A stretch of 64,000 bases of DNA from Xiphydria camelus. Lineage: Eukaryota > Arthropoda > Insecta > Hymenoptera > Xiphydriidae. Where the stretch lies: positions 19,755,444 to 19,819,443 of the forward strand of contig OY783197.1 in NCBI GenBank assembly GCA_963678675.1, in the 5' to 3' direction. Every line of letters begins with the position of its first letter. The first letter of the stretch is position 1. Both the position numbers and the translations under genes were made by a program. The notes beneath the pieces are model-generated. The model was not told the DNA's origin. It did no database searches and worked only from the letters and a program-made list of their open reading frames with translations. Below are positions 46,717 to 59,528 of this stretch, piece by piece.

Positions 46717-47060
46717 TTTCCCCGTTAATTCCAAATTAAGGTCAAGTTAGCATTTAGTCGGGCCACTAAGTTAATTATATTCCGACTCTCCTCGTTAATC
46801 CCGAGCTAGGACCCAGTTTGGATTAAACTGGGCATCCGTGATAATTTTATCTCTGCTTTCATACGTTAATTTCAAAATAAGACCAAGTTAGGACTTAGTT
46901 AGGCATTCGCGTTAATCTTATCATGGATTTTCCTATTAATCCCAAACTGGGACCCAGTTGGGATTTATTTGGGCATCCGTGATAATTTCATCTCTGCCTT
47001 TCCCGTTAATTACAAATCGAGACAAACTATATTGGCCCAAGCTAGGAGGGCCTGTGATGG
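46717..47060 (+). repeat. Minisatellite, ~70-bp unit, about 4.5 copies
   Basis: Units start near 46717, 46790, 46858, 46928 and 46998 with the pattern CGTTAATxCCAAA followed by GGACC(C/A)AGTTxGGA and GGGCATCCGTGATAATTTxA. Units 2 and 4 are more alike than neighbours, giving a ~138-bp higher-order period. Each unit holds the small palindrome AACTGGGACCCAGTT or a variant. Confidence 0.7.
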
Positions 47061-48233
47061 TCCTGGTTAAAAAAGGTGAGACATTTCTATACAGGGCCAA
47101 AATAATACTGCGGCAAATTAACTTGGCCCAAGTTAACGCCTGGAAAGAATTTCCACTCGGGTTCGCGTTCCAAACCGCCGGCAAAATCCACCCCTATAGT
47201 AGCCCTTCCCTCGACCCTCCCCACCCATTGCACTATCGAGAATTCGAAAGCCACTCGGAGTCTCCCTTCTGTTGATTCAGGACACTGACTGCCGCCCCGG
47301 GGAGACCGCGCAGTGTTGACTCAGGACCCTCGCTAGCGGCGGTTCCGACGCGTTCGAATTAGGCGCTAATACGAGGTGCAACGTCTCGATGGCCGGTAAC
47401 TCGATAATAACGCGCCCCGCGCGCGATTGCGAGGGCGCGTTACGTAAATTTATCCCGGAAACGCCGCGGCGACGGCCGCCTCCCTCGGATCCGCGCGACG
47501 CATCACTTCCGGCCCGCGGGGATAATTGATACGAGCCGAGGCACTTGGAAATGTGTTGTACATGTAGTAGCCAGCTGGGACTGCCGTGATAACGTTATTT
47601 ATACTCTCCTCTTTCCCTCTCGGCGAACGTTACAGTCACGTAGATACGCCCTTATCGAAATATCCGAGAGCGGGTTATGTAACTCGCAACGAAGAGTCGG
47701 ACGGGAGATCCGGAGGGGCGGATAAGAAAGAGTGCACGCGGGGAAGTGTAGTCTAGAATTGCCAGAGAACTGAATAAAGAGCGATGTTTTCTTCGACTAT
47801 CGCGATTTGTGTCTGTCGTGATTCAATGGTAAGACTTCGTGGAAAACAGCGTCTTCGATCAGGTGATTTTTACTCTTTTCGAATTATAAGGTACTTCGGA
47901 TCTCAACGAAAGTTCCGCCGGATGAAGCTAATGAATTTCGGACGATTTTAGGCTCGGAAGTGATACTTGTGGGCGACATTGATCGTCTAACTAGGGATCA
48001 TCGAAGGGGCAATTACTGAATCTCAGAACGCGGGCCGTATGAGTGCGAGTGAGAGCATGTGGCGCGAATGCATAAGAGCCTCTCTATCGCACACACTCCA
48101 ATTGGACTAGTATAGGGAAATGTGCCACCTATGACCCGCGTTCTGAAATCCATCCTGTATATTGTACCCAAGCTTATCTGGACTGCCGACTTAATCGTGC
48201 CGAGATATCGATCGCGGGACTCCGGAGTAGGTA
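47061..48233. other. No supported feature
   Basis: 47280-47560 is GC-rich with TGACTCAGGAC-like and TGATTCAGGAC-like 11-mers repeated twice. No exon is recognised. Confidence 0.35.
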
Positions 48234-48472
48234 CACTGATACCAATAATTAGGTTAAAATGAAAAAAACACATCCAATTAAACGCGTTTAGTTATTTCAA
48301 CTAAAATACTGGTCAGTTGAACCAAATATCAAGTTATTCGAACCAAATGTTTAGTAATTCTAACCGAAAAGTAGTCAGTTCAACCAAACAATTGGAAGAT
48401 CCATATCTCACCAAACAGATTGGCCATCATCTCCAGGATTTTGGTTTGACTGACCAAATTTTTTTCTCAGTG
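48234..48472. mobile_element. CACTGA-type MITE with AGTTATTxGAACCAAA sub-repeats
   Basis: Ends CACTGATACCAA (48234) and TTTTTTTCTCAGTG (48472). Inside, AGTTATTCGAACCAAAT-like words recur four times and TTGGTTTGACTGACC reads inverted. Related in content to the elements at 61.3-62.3 kb. Confidence 0.6.
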
Positions 48473-48939
48473 CAGGTACTCGTGTAACAGCTTTGCAAAC
48501 TTAATAGCACCTAATGGTACTCGCATCTCGCGTTGCTTCTCACCATTCTTTTCCCACATACAGCGCGCCGCATTACGGCGAAGATATTGCGTTACAACCG
48601 GAACGCGGAACGAGCATCCGAGACGGCTTTGAGTTTTTATCGCGGGGGAAGACCGCGCGGGAGGCACTCGCGAAAGGTGAACGTGCGAACGTGGCGCGCG
48701 CTGGCATTTTGATGGTCTATTCTGGTGTACGGCGGCATTTAATGCGGGATCGACTGGTCGAGAGACTTTCCCATGGCCGATGTCGGTTCACTGATTCTTT
48801 TCCGGACTCGCGGACAACGACGCCGGCGAGGTATAACTGTTTGCGCCGGAAATTCTGATGCGGCTACCGTTATTCGGCGGTCCACCTTTCTCCGTTCATT
48901 TTCTCCGACGCTTCATGGGATGAGCTTGGAGCTTATTGT

Positions 48940-49684
48940 AGGTTCGTTCCAACAAGCATTTTAGGACAGTTCTAGAAACGTCCTGGAACTAGTTACGAAT
49001 TATTTAATGCGCATGCGCCAGTCAGATGCGTTCTAGAACTGAATTCATGGGATGTGTTGGAACACAGGATCGCACACAGCACAGGGAGGCTTGTCCACCT
49101 TTTGTATACATTTTGCTGAAAATCACGGGTTATCCTAAGCGAATGTGTGAGTTCAACTAATTGTTGAAACGTAAAAAACATTACAGTTTTCAAGAGCTTA
49201 TCATGCACAAACATTCAAAAAAGCAGAAAAAGAAAGATGAGTCCAAAAAGAGTACAAGAGTGTATACATTTTTTCCTTCTATAACTTGGAGGGGAGTGAT
49301 TTTTTCGGATTTTTTATTTTCAATTATCATTTACCTAAAAAGTTATCACAACTTTTATATCATGGCCATTAACTCATTGTGAAGTTATTATGTTTTTTCA
49401 TTTTTTCTCGAAACTATCTTTATGCATTTGTACTGTTCTTGAACTCACCGATTCAAATAGAGCGCGTCTCGCGCCTTACTATGCGTGGGCTAGAAAATCG
49501 TCCCAACTCAGAACTAGGGACTGGAATTACCGTTCTAGAACCGTTCTGTTACAGTTCGCAGTTTAGTTGGAACGCTCTTTGGAATCGTTCCAGAACCAGT
49601 TCTGTGCTTGTTGGAACGGCTAAGTCAGACTGCGCACACTCCGCCGAGTTCAGAACCAGTTCTCATGTTAGTTGGAACGAACCT
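48940..49684. mobile_element. Foldback element, AGGTTCGTTCCAAC ends
   Basis: AGGTTCGTTCCAACAAGCA (48940) is inverted at GTTGGAACGAACCT (to 49684). TTCTAGAAC and CCAGTTCTG-like words and GTTGGAACG repeat several times in the right arm. The target-site duplication is ambiguous (TGT on both sides at most). About 745 bp, without convincing coding. Confidence 0.6.
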
Positions 49685-51016
49685 TGTATAGTGGGAAGCG
49701 AGTGTTGTGCGAAAACTAAGTATCGTATAGGTGATTTACACGGGATTGGATTCTTGCTAATTCGAGTGAAAATAGTCGCGATTAGTATTTGAAATATTTG
49801 TTTAAATAAATTTTTCAGTAATTCATATAAAGCTACGTTGATTTAGATCGAGGCTCCGACGGAGATGATTGTTCTTCGATTTGAATCATTGATCGTAATT
49901 GTAAGAAAAATTGCAGTAATAATTGAGATAAACGATTATTAACCGTCATGATTATTTACTAAAATAATGTAGTTGGATATGATTCTATATAGAATAAGTA
50001 AGTCATTATATATAATATATATATATATATATCTTTACATCTTTATAAACTTTATTTTTATAAAAATTCAAGAAACGATTATTCGCTTATATACTTATTA
50101 TCAGCGAAAGATATGACATAATTGAATGTAATCATGTAATAGTTAATTCAAATATGGAAGAGTATTACGTGAGATGAACAATGCAAAGTGTATCGCACAT
50201 AGTCATCAATTTGTCTTAGACATTGTCGCTTATCATAAGCCGACGGAAGATACACAAAGAGAGGGGGGGGGGAGGAAGTCGCAATAACGTGTCATTGCGG
50301 AAGAATGTCGCTTCGTGTAGGTATAGTAGATACGCGGATATGTGCTTAGTGTAGGTTTAATAACCAGTAAATCGAGTCATTCTTATCTCGACTCGATCGT
50401 ACGCGCGAATGCGTGTGGATTACGACCGTTAGGATATAGGTATACGACATACACCGTCATTCTACGTCTTTTATAACCATCCAGCTTGAATTTGCGCGGA
50501 TGTTGGTACAACTGATCGAGCTCGTATTTGTAAGTGTATCGATCGACCGAACGGAATCGATTTTTCGATCTACAGGATGAAATTTTAATAATGTGAATAA
50601 TTCCGTAAAGGAATATTTTAGAATATCAGTAAGAACGTTGTCAAATGTTTTATCATCTGTAAGTACAAGTAGCACAATTCGATGCTGTTCTCCTTTAATA
50701 TTTAAATTGTTCTTTATATAAAGAAGTTTAAAAAATTTCGAAAGAACCCACCTGGAAATTTTCCAACATTTAAACATCCATCGCGTAAATTTAACATCTC
50801 AAAAAAAAATAACGATTTCAAGCGAAACTCCGTATCACTGATATCGCACCAATCAATTAACTCATTCGCCAGATCGGAATGACGTAGTCACGCGGTAAAC
50901 AAATCCAAATGACTTTCATAGTCCCGCTGCCCGCGTCGTGACCCAAATCCGCCGGAACCGATTTCGTTATACCGGCGATCCGAGGTAAAAGGTTAGACGT
51001 GAAATTCGTGACTCAC
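49685..51016. other. No supported feature; TA tract near 50012-50030
   Basis: A short (TA)n run at 50012-50030 and a G10 run at 50263-50272. Sequence 3' of the candidate exon at 51017 on the minus strand would be intronic. Confidence 0.35.
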
Positions 51017-51091
51017 CGTGTCGAGATTGAACAGGCTCGAGACTTTCTTCAGGAAACCGTCCTGCGACTTCTTCTTCCTGCGCGTTGTCAT
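51017..51091 (-). CDS. Candidate first coding exon (25 codons)
   Basis: On the minus strand, ATG at 51089-51091 starts 25 codons reading MTTRRKKKSQDG then FLKKVSSLFNLDT, ending in phase 0 at a GTGAGT donor (51011-51016). An in-frame TAA lies about 50 bases upstream with no earlier ATG, so the start is well defined. The lysine/arginine-rich head followed by an amphipathic FLKKVSSLF stretch is protein-like. Upstream DNA is CpG-rich, as expected for a promoter region. I do not recognise the gene. A microexon 12 kb upstream on the same strand suggests an alternative promoter of a longer gene, but the link is inference. Confidence 0.5.
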
Positions 51092-52000
51092 CTCCCCCCG
51101 TTTCTCGCTGCTCGACGCCAATCGCTTTCGATATAGGGCTTTATCCAAACGGGAGCAACGCTCAGATCGAGCTCCCGCTCATCCTCTCGCGTCCGCAGGA
51201 CGATTCGCGAAGTTCCAGTTACGCGCAAACGTAATTTCCAGCCGCGAACAAACTTTCGACGAGGCACCGATACCGTCGTGGCACGGATTTCTTTTAATTG
51301 CAACACCCGGAAGAACGTCTAGACGAAGCACATCGATGTTTCACGCCCGGAGCAAGAAACACGGTAGGTTGCGGCGCGCGAATCAAAGCTCCTCTTCTCG
51401 GGGACGCCCGTAGAGTTCGCACCAGTCGCACGTGCGCGCGGGAACTTCACACGCCTGAGTTTAAATTACTTGGACGACGGAAACTCGCCGTGTACTCTTC
51501 ACGTCTCAATATCGGCCTGTAAATACGCGCGGGGAAAATAGAGTTCACCTTGGATTCAAAGGGAATCTATGCACCGCGTCGCCGTTCGATTCGTGGCACT
51601 CAAGCGAGACCGCGCGCGCGGTAGGGAAAAGCGAGCAAGAAGCGGCGCGAAGGGAGCGCGGGAAAGAAAGCGTGAAATCCGCCGTAGCGTTTTCGAGTCG
51701 CCCGGTCGTAAATGTGCGCCGCGGTGCCGTCGTAACGGGCCCTAGGTCCCTAGGTTCACCTGTGAGCTCGAGCGACGTCGCGTGCTATACTCTCGCGACG
51801 CGATGCGACCCAGAATAGAGGTATAAATAGAGACAGAGAAAAAGCGATTCTCGCGGAGAAGCGCAGAACCGAAGAAACGCAATCTGGTTCCGCCCTACTG
51901 TTTATGCTCCCTGCGTAATTCGCTCTGATAAAACAAGCACTTAAACGAGACAAATTCTAGGCGAATTTCTCGGTGCGGGGTGGGGCGTCTATTTACGGCG
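51092..52000 (-). promoter_or_regulatory. CpG-rich block upstream of the 51-kb exon
   Basis: GC- and CpG-dense DNA immediately 5' of the minus-strand first-exon candidate, with many overlapping open frames of no merit. GGTATAAATAG at 51820 is a TATA-like word but lies on the plus strand. Promoter role is inferred from position and composition only. Confidence 0.3.
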
Positions 52001-53090
52001 AGGGAATTATGTAACCAGTCGTTCTCTTAATTTTGTGTACCCTCGCGCTTCGGAGCTACGAAATATATTTGCATTTCTTTTCAGAGGGAATTTAAAATTC
52101 GCGTCCTCTTTGCCGATTTTAAAGTAGTCCGATGATTGACCGAACCCAGTAGTATATCGATTATTACAAATGAATTTTAGAAAAAATTGAACAGAATAAG
52201 TCATGAAATCATGAAATACTGCGTTCTTAATTCGTAAACATGATTACCAATATGGATTTGTAGCCATGTAATTATTTATTCACATTGAAAATAAGTTTTT
52301 TAACTACTTGAAGATTCTGATTTGACTAAATTTTTACATAATACTAATCCTTCGAGTTATAATCTTCAAGAATATTCTGATAAAATTCTCACTTTTTCTC
52401 GTGGAGTTCTACGAAAATATGTATATCACGTTATTACATAATACATTTTAGACTTTATAAGGTACTATAAAGCTATGTTAAAATATATACCTATAGCACA
52501 TCTGAATAAAATACAAAATTAAATTCTGACAATTGTAGGTTATGCCAAGAAATATTGCGAGCTTGTCTTTAACAATTAATTCCTCAATACCGTACGGTCA
52601 ATAACTTTGAAATTTTTCATATACAGACGTGGAATTATTGTATTAACCTTAACAATTTTTTCTCTTTCCTTTAATTTCCTAATTTCTGTATAAATACCTA
52701 GTTTTTAAACCAACTTAGCATTTCCCCTTAATTACATGCTTCTTCAAACAGTTTCAAATGATAATATTTTTAATATTAAACGATAGACAAATGTTTTCTT
52801 CTAACACAAATTATATGAGTTTTATCTTTCAAATAAACTAAAAAAAATATGTGATTAAGTTGGTCAGTTTTTTTCATTGGACTAGGTACCTTAGACCTGA
52901 AAATTAATGATTTTTTAAACAGCTCTCAAGGATCTATATCGCCCGTGAAAAGCTAAGCATAAAGGCATTCTACTAGGTCAGGATCATTACTCAGATCGCG
53001 ATCAATATCGATCGATAATTACGATACACGGCTACGACACTACGTCAGATGAACGAGACTTCCTCCTTATACAGCGAGTCTCTCGCATGT
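52001..53090. other. AT-rich, no feature seen
   Basis: Low-complexity AT-rich sequence without recognisable exons or element ends. Confidence 0.4.
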
Positions 53091-54300
53091 AGGTACGTAA
53101 ACAATCACCGCCATCATTTTCCGAAAATAGATTGCTCCGACGCGACGACCACGAACGTTCACAAACTCCGTACTACGAGTATAATACGCGGGTATAGTAC
53201 TCCGGAGTAGCGCGTCTTCCTAACCTAGCGCATAAACAGGTTGTCTACCCGTCTCTCTCGCACCAACGTCAAACGCGCGCGCGCTCCGCTCACGCGACGA
53301 TATGTGTACCGCTCCGAAAACGAGAACCGTCTTCTACCGCAGACGAAAACGATCCGCGTGACGAGGCGGTGTTAGATTCGTTCGCTCCTTATATTCGACG
53401 AACGTCTACGTCTACCGTCCGCGCCTTATTTCAGACGATTCAAATCTTCCCGAAAAGCCGGCAATCCGTATTCACGATCTATGCTCCGTATAAACGCAGG
53501 TGCGCGCGCGCGCGCGCCTTTTCGCGAGATCCGAGAGAAACGCTACATACACAGAGAGTGCGCTTATTTTATTCCCAGCGCACACGCCCCCCTCCGCCGC
53601 GATGAAGCTTCAGATATTTTTCCCACGAGATATCCACACTGTCTACCCGCCCTCGAAGGCACATTCCACAGCCCCACTCCACTCGCAAACGGGTCGTTCG
53701 CGCGTCTCACTCGCACGATCACCACCGATGCATCGCGCACCAGCCACGTTGCACTCGCGCTTGTCGCGACCGATTTCTCGTCGCGCACCACTGTCAGAGA
53801 ATCGCTATCTCACTGACGAATCGCCGTGGCGCGGTGTATCGCGCGGACAGGTTGCGCCGTACTGCTATCGCGTCCGTCTCGCTCGCTCGGGCGACGTCCG
53901 GCGTTTCTCTCTGCGTCACCGGAGGTTAGAACGCCAGCGCGCTCGCCTCGCGAGGATTCTGGAGTCACGACTGCGGCTCTCGCGCGTCGCCCTCTCCCGC
54001 CGGATCGCGACGCGTGGTACGCAGGTCGTCACTGTGTTGTACGCGTTGGCGCCTCTCAAGATCGCGAGGGCATGATCGAAACCACTTGTTTGACCGCGCG
54101 CGTTACGTAGCGGCCGGGACGGTACGACGGCCGGAGGAAACGCGAATGCCGGACGGAACCTCCTGCTGACGTCACCAGTCACAGCCAATGTGCCGGCATA
54201 GCGCTCCGCGGCACGCACGCAGCCGAACACCGGCGAACGTGCACGGAGCTGCACGATCGCGGCACGTTTCTCGACGTGGATTGTACTAATCGTCCCGAAA
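53091..54300. other. CpG-rich block, no supported gene
   Basis: Very CpG-dense, with (CG)n near 53502-53518. Plus-strand frames of 111 and 191 codons overlap one another and minus-strand frames, and are extremely arginine-rich. CCGCCGCGATGAAG at 53593 is a good start context, but the following 158 codons look compositional, not protein-like. A promoter or CpG island is possible. Confidence 0.35.
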
Positions 54301-57300
54301 GCATTCGCCGGCTAGTTTCACGACGATTTCGACCGTGACTCCGAGCCGGTTTTTCACGATTACCGCCGAATTACGAGTCCGCCGGCGAGTCCCTTTCGCG
54401 GGCTGTGGTAGGTGCGATTTCGCGGGAGCGGGGGCGGGCTGATCTTCTTCAGGTTTGAAAATTTTCACTTATCATCGGACGGTTTTGTTTTCTTGGTGAA
54501 AATCTCGGGGGATTCCATCGCGCGCACGCGGGGTCACGACTCTCAACCTATGCGATCAACTTTCGAATCTACGTACGAATCTTTGAGTTTCACCAATCTC
54601 AGCGTAGCCATTCCGTCCGAGCCGTTATTTCATTGGTTAGAATTAGAAATCCGCATGCAAACGTTTTTCGCACGGGCTCGAGAATCGGGACCTAGGATCG
54701 TTGCGAGGATGGGCTCTATGAGAACGTGCTATCGTAGGGGTCCCATCCAGTGAGATGTTAAAAAATATTGGGTTTTCACGACTCCCTATTATTAAAAAAT
54801 TACCAAAAAATGACCAATCTTGCCCCATTTGAGCATTATAAAGGGATAAGAAAAAGCGATCTAATGGTGTTTGTAATAAATTCGGTTGAGTTTCGCGCTA
54901 TCGTTATGATTTATAGAATCTGAGCACCGATAGCACGACCCTCTCAACACTGAGAATTCATACGAATAGCTACAGCGTTTTAGGGATAAGAAGGTATCGT
55001 AAAATAATTTGACGAATCAAGAAATGAAATCTTAACAATAATGATTTTTAATTACTTTGAAATAAAAATTACTTTCTACTGACTTGATTGAAAAAAATGA
55101 CCAACCATTTAAAAAATAACTAAGTGGCAGTTCTGCTATCGCCCTTTCCGTAATCCTCGGCGCGAGACTATCGGGTCTCTTGACGATGGATTGATTCTGG
55201 ACTAAGCCGTTGATCGATTCAATAGAGCGTGGCATATCGTCATATTTTCGCTTTGACCCTTCAGTGACCTTTTAAGTCGTATGATGCGACTATAACGATG
55301 GAGATCCATCGACGTCGCTAAAGCTTCGTCGCGGAACATTTAAAAATCATAGGCCATCTCTCGAGTGGAAGCGGGAGAGAGAACGAGGAATAAAATCACG
55401 TCTTCGAATCTTTTTGGGTACACTACACGCTCGTTCGGAAATGAAAACGCGAGCGGAGGGAACGTATTCGCGTACCGCGGCGCGGTAACGCTCAAAGCGG
55501 TGACCCGGAAACTTGAGATGAACCTTTACAAGTTGCGAGCAGGCAATTTCCTCACTGAATAACGTGTACGCTATGTGTGTGCATAGCGTCGTGTAATCTG
55601 CAAACTGCAGGTCCTGTGTGGATATTAATAGGTTTAGAGTTCGCATGTCTCTATCGGTTTTCTTCCAATGGAGTAGCAGCGCGCTTCATTGGATACACTC
55701 ACATTCGAGATTACCGATGAATATATTTTTCTCGATCTTTTAGCGAATGAAATGGTAATCATAAATATTATAATCCCCTTTCTTCTCTAGAAAATTCTTA
55801 AAGCTAATATAAAAGAATATATTGCAATGAAAGCAGAATATTCTCTATTGAATAGATGAAAGGTTTTTTGAAAATAAGAAGGTGGTTTTATAGGAAAATT
55901 TCTAAACTCTGGAAAAGCTGTTACTCCTTGGAGGGATCACGACGCGGTGCAATTGGAGGGTCACGATTTAAAGTGTAAAGTGTGCATCGGAGTGACACCT
56001 ATTGGAATAGAGCGGCTTACTGCGGCGTATAGTCAGTCGATAAAACAGGTGCACTTGCATAATTAAGAGAAACTCGGTATTTCCCCGTTAAGAGCTATGA
56101 TAGAGTGGTACTCTTTTTGTCAGATTTAACCACTATTATATCGTTACCTGTGGATTTTTGGGAAAAGTTGATACAACAGTTTTTGAAGCTCATATTCTAG
56201 TCTACAAAAAAGTATTACGCTAACTTCGACGAAAAGTTTACAGATAATGAGATAATCGTGATCGAAGCTGACCAGAATAATGCACCACTCGATCCTATAG
56301 AAATATTCTTTTCTTTATGTAGGTATACTATATTATAATATGTATCCACATATTATTATAAAATCCCAAAAAATTTGTGCGTTCGTCGTAACTATACATA
56401 ACTTACCTTGAATTAGAAAGGTTTAAGGAGAAATGACAAAAAGATCAATTGCACACATACAGACACGCCCATCAAACGTCCAAAAAACATGCTTTTAATG
56501 ACATTTATTTGCTGGAACTACTTATTAACTACAAATATATCTAAACTAATTACACTCTGTCACGCTTTAGGCAAACGCAGAATTATTCGTCAGCATACGC
56601 TCGTAATTGTGACGCTCTATTATTTCAAGGTATAATAATGCCACTACCCACATTCACGTATTACAAATTAATGCAACATCATTTTCATGGTATTATGCAA
56701 GCCCTGTACAACTGTCAAGGGAGGATGACAAATAACAAAATATACAGGATAATAAAATAAGTAACGAAAGAAAAGAGGAATGAGTCACAATGAATAACAT
56801 TCTTAAACTTTATTGTCTGAGTCAAGTCGAATCAAAATTTATACGGAAAAAAATGTGGAGGAGGATTAATGGATGTGTGCTGGATGGATGATGACGAATG
56901 TCGCGTGTCGCTCTCACTGACGAATATATACCATCTCTCAGTAATTCTCCGACTCCGTGCGTGGATCCTAATGATGGAAGAAAAAAATATGTATATAGGA
57001 ACTTAGCTGTTGAACCCGAGGCGGTTCTCTGAAAGGTGAAGAGGCCTTGTTTGCGACAGAGAGAGAGAGATATGAAAGCTGGCGCAATGAGAGCGCAAGA
57101 GAGGGGGGGGGAGAGAAAAAGAGAGAAAGAGTAAGAGAGAAGTGGGAGAAGGGACCATTCCAGCAGGAGGGTAAACACTCCAGAACTCCTGATTCAGTGG
57201 GGCGAATTTCGTCGTCAAACGTTTTGAAGCCGGTGGAAGCAGAAAAAATGGAGACACCGCTTCGTCGTATAATCTTATTTCACCCGGAGGAGAGAAAACT

Positions 57301-58267
57301 GGATTGATTAGAGGAAAAGAAGGAGATGGATAAATAGATGGAAGGGTAGATAAATGGATAGATAATGTATTTAAAGAGAAAAAAAGGGGAATTGAGATTA
57401 AATTGAAAAAAAAAATATTGCAATAATACTCCATTCGTTGGACTTCGAAATTTAATTATTAATTCCTGAAATTGCTTGATTTATTCTATATTCTGTTGAA
57501 AAGACGAATTTTATCGGACATTTAGATCGTAGATGAAGTATGAGAGCTCGAGTTGCACGAGGAGCGGAGCGTAATCACCGCGTTCGAGAAATCAACGCTC
57601 TCGGCAAATATTTTATCTTCCACTCGCGAGAACTCTGCAGCTAATTCTCGTTAATACGAAATATCTCGCCCCTCGTACGCCGTACTGTATAATTTCTTCG
57701 AACATTCGTACGACGAGAAGGAAAATCCAAACGAAAGAATTTTCCCCGAGACGTTAAGATATTTCCCTCCGCGCATCGCCGTGTGATCGCGACTCCTAAA
57801 TTCTCCGCGTAAAGAGACGCGCCGGGGAGCGCGCCAATAAGCTTCCGAGTAGTTTCGTAAATTCGCGCACCACGCCGCGGTCGTTCCCGTTTTTAAACGA
57901 TATTTCGCCGTTTGAAACGACCCGGCCCCGGGAGGCGGTTGAAGTTGGTGCACTCGTTATGCCATCCTATATCAAATTAGAACACGCTGAGAATTGCCGG
58001 CGGGAGAAGAGGAAACGGCGCGAGAAGTAGCGCGCGCGCGCGCGGGCCCGAGCTCATTTGCGTAATACAGAGAAAAGGAGTATACACTTCGAGTTCGCTT
58101 GGTGGAAATTGGCGAAATTCGAGGGGAGGAAAAAAAAATTCGCCGATTCCGTCCAGCGAACCGACGCGGCACGGAGTATCGAGGGGTAATCGAGCGGGAA
58201 TTTCGTAAACCGCGCGCGCGAAAACGACCTGGCTTCTTCCGATCTACGGCCGGTAACAGCGGGCGTA
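54301..58267. other. No supported feature
   Basis: Mixed and AT-rich sequence. GA-rich runs at 57055-57150. A small perfect hairpin ACGCTATG/CATAGCGT lies near 55568-55589. AACTTACC at 56400 is a minus-strand donor-like word without an exon. Elements could be missed in this long stretch. Confidence 0.35.
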
Positions 58268-58411
58268 CTTAAGACCTTTATGCGATAAAAAGAATAAGGA
58301 ATAAGAATAAGATTCCGACTGCCTGGAATTTTATTCCTTACTTCTTATTCCTTATTCCAACCAATCGGAATCTTATTTCTTGTTCTTTTCATCGTGTAAA
58401 AGTCTTTAGGG
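58268..58411. repeat. Imperfect hairpin with AATAAGGAATAAGAATAAG arms
   Basis: AAGACCTTTATGCGATAAAA to AGATTCCGACTGCC on the left is inverted by GGCAGTCGGAATCT-like to TTTTCATCGTGTAAAAGTCT on the right. Arms are about 55 bases with small gaps. Possibly a small MITE; no duplication found. Confidence 0.55.
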
Positions 58412-59045
58412 GAGTTGTGCGACTCTGGAGTGCCGACTTCGCGCGGAGAGAGTTCGGACGCATCGATTGCGCTCGGTTCGCACTCGAAGATTTGCGGGAT
58501 TTTCGTGATAATGCTGCAAAAAATCCCCATTTTCTTGAATCTACGACTAGGGCCGGTATATATAGTCGCTATTTATGAAAAAAAAGCATCAACTTAAGTC
58601 AGCTGTAAAAATTTCTACGGTGTAGACCTATACAGACCACTTTTGATGTTAAATAAAAATGGCACAAGACTGAACGACATCAGATGTGGTATACATGGTG
58701 TTTCACCTAACTTGACCACTTCAAATATCACGGCAGTCTTTGATGATATGAAAATGTATTGAGAGGAAAAATTGTTTGATACAAAGGGGCAAATACTGTT
58801 ATTAGAAAAGAATTATTTTCTAATTAGTTTTTTTTCAAGATATCAAGGTCATCGATGTTATTTTAAATGGGTCGATATATTTTCATTACCACAGTCTTGT
58901 AGCTTATAAGAGGACAAATTCAGCAACTGTTAATATGATGACCTTCACTTGACCTTGAACGAGAAGAATCATGAAATGCGTGCCATGAATTCCAATACTT
59001 GTTCGAAGACGATAAATGAATGATTTGTGCTTTAGTGCAGAATAT

Positions 59046-59120
59046 TTATTTTAAAAGGTGTTCAAAACGAGTGCCATTAACTTCTGTGCGCATCGAATAG
59101 TGTAAACCACGCGTATTTCT
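59046..59120 (-). pseudogene. Transposase C-terminal remnant (ends NGTRFEHLLK)
   Basis: The minus-strand frame reads HYSMRTEVNGTRFEHLLK then TAA. The same E-V-N-G-x-x-F-E-H-L-L type of C-terminus appears in the unrelated-looking element at 40.2-40.7 kb. The catalytic part is missing. Confidence 0.5.
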
Positions 59121-59528
59121 AAGTTTAGTTCCCTTAAGATTTTCTGTGACCACGTGTGCTCAAAGAGTATTCTCGGGTTTCCAAACCAGACCGATCCTTA
59201 GTTTCTCCTTCCTAACGAAACAAGATATCTCGGAAGTTTGTTTATAAGCATCAGAAACAATAACATTTCACACAATCCCAATGACATTGAAATTCATTCA
59301 TTTATCGTCTTCGAACAAGTATCGGAATTCATGGCACGCATTTCGTGATTCTTCTCGTTCAAAGTCAAATGAAGGTCATAAAGTTCATATTAACAGTTGC
59401 TGAATTTGTCCTCTTATAAGCTACGAGACTGTGGCAATGAAAATATGTCGACCCATTTAAAATAACATCGATGAACTTGATATCTTGAAAAAAAACTAAT
59501 TAGAAAATAATTCTTTTTTAATAACAGT

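Noticed and set aside
46717..47060. CRISPR-like array of ~70-bp units
   Set aside because: Units are contiguous and diverged with no unique spacers, and the genome is eukaryotic; it is a minisatellite.
53500..54075. A 191-codon frame in CpG-rich DNA with an ATG in a good context at 53602
   Set aside because: Extremely arginine/serine/alanine-rich, overlapped by other open frames on both strands, no splice sites. Best explained by base composition.
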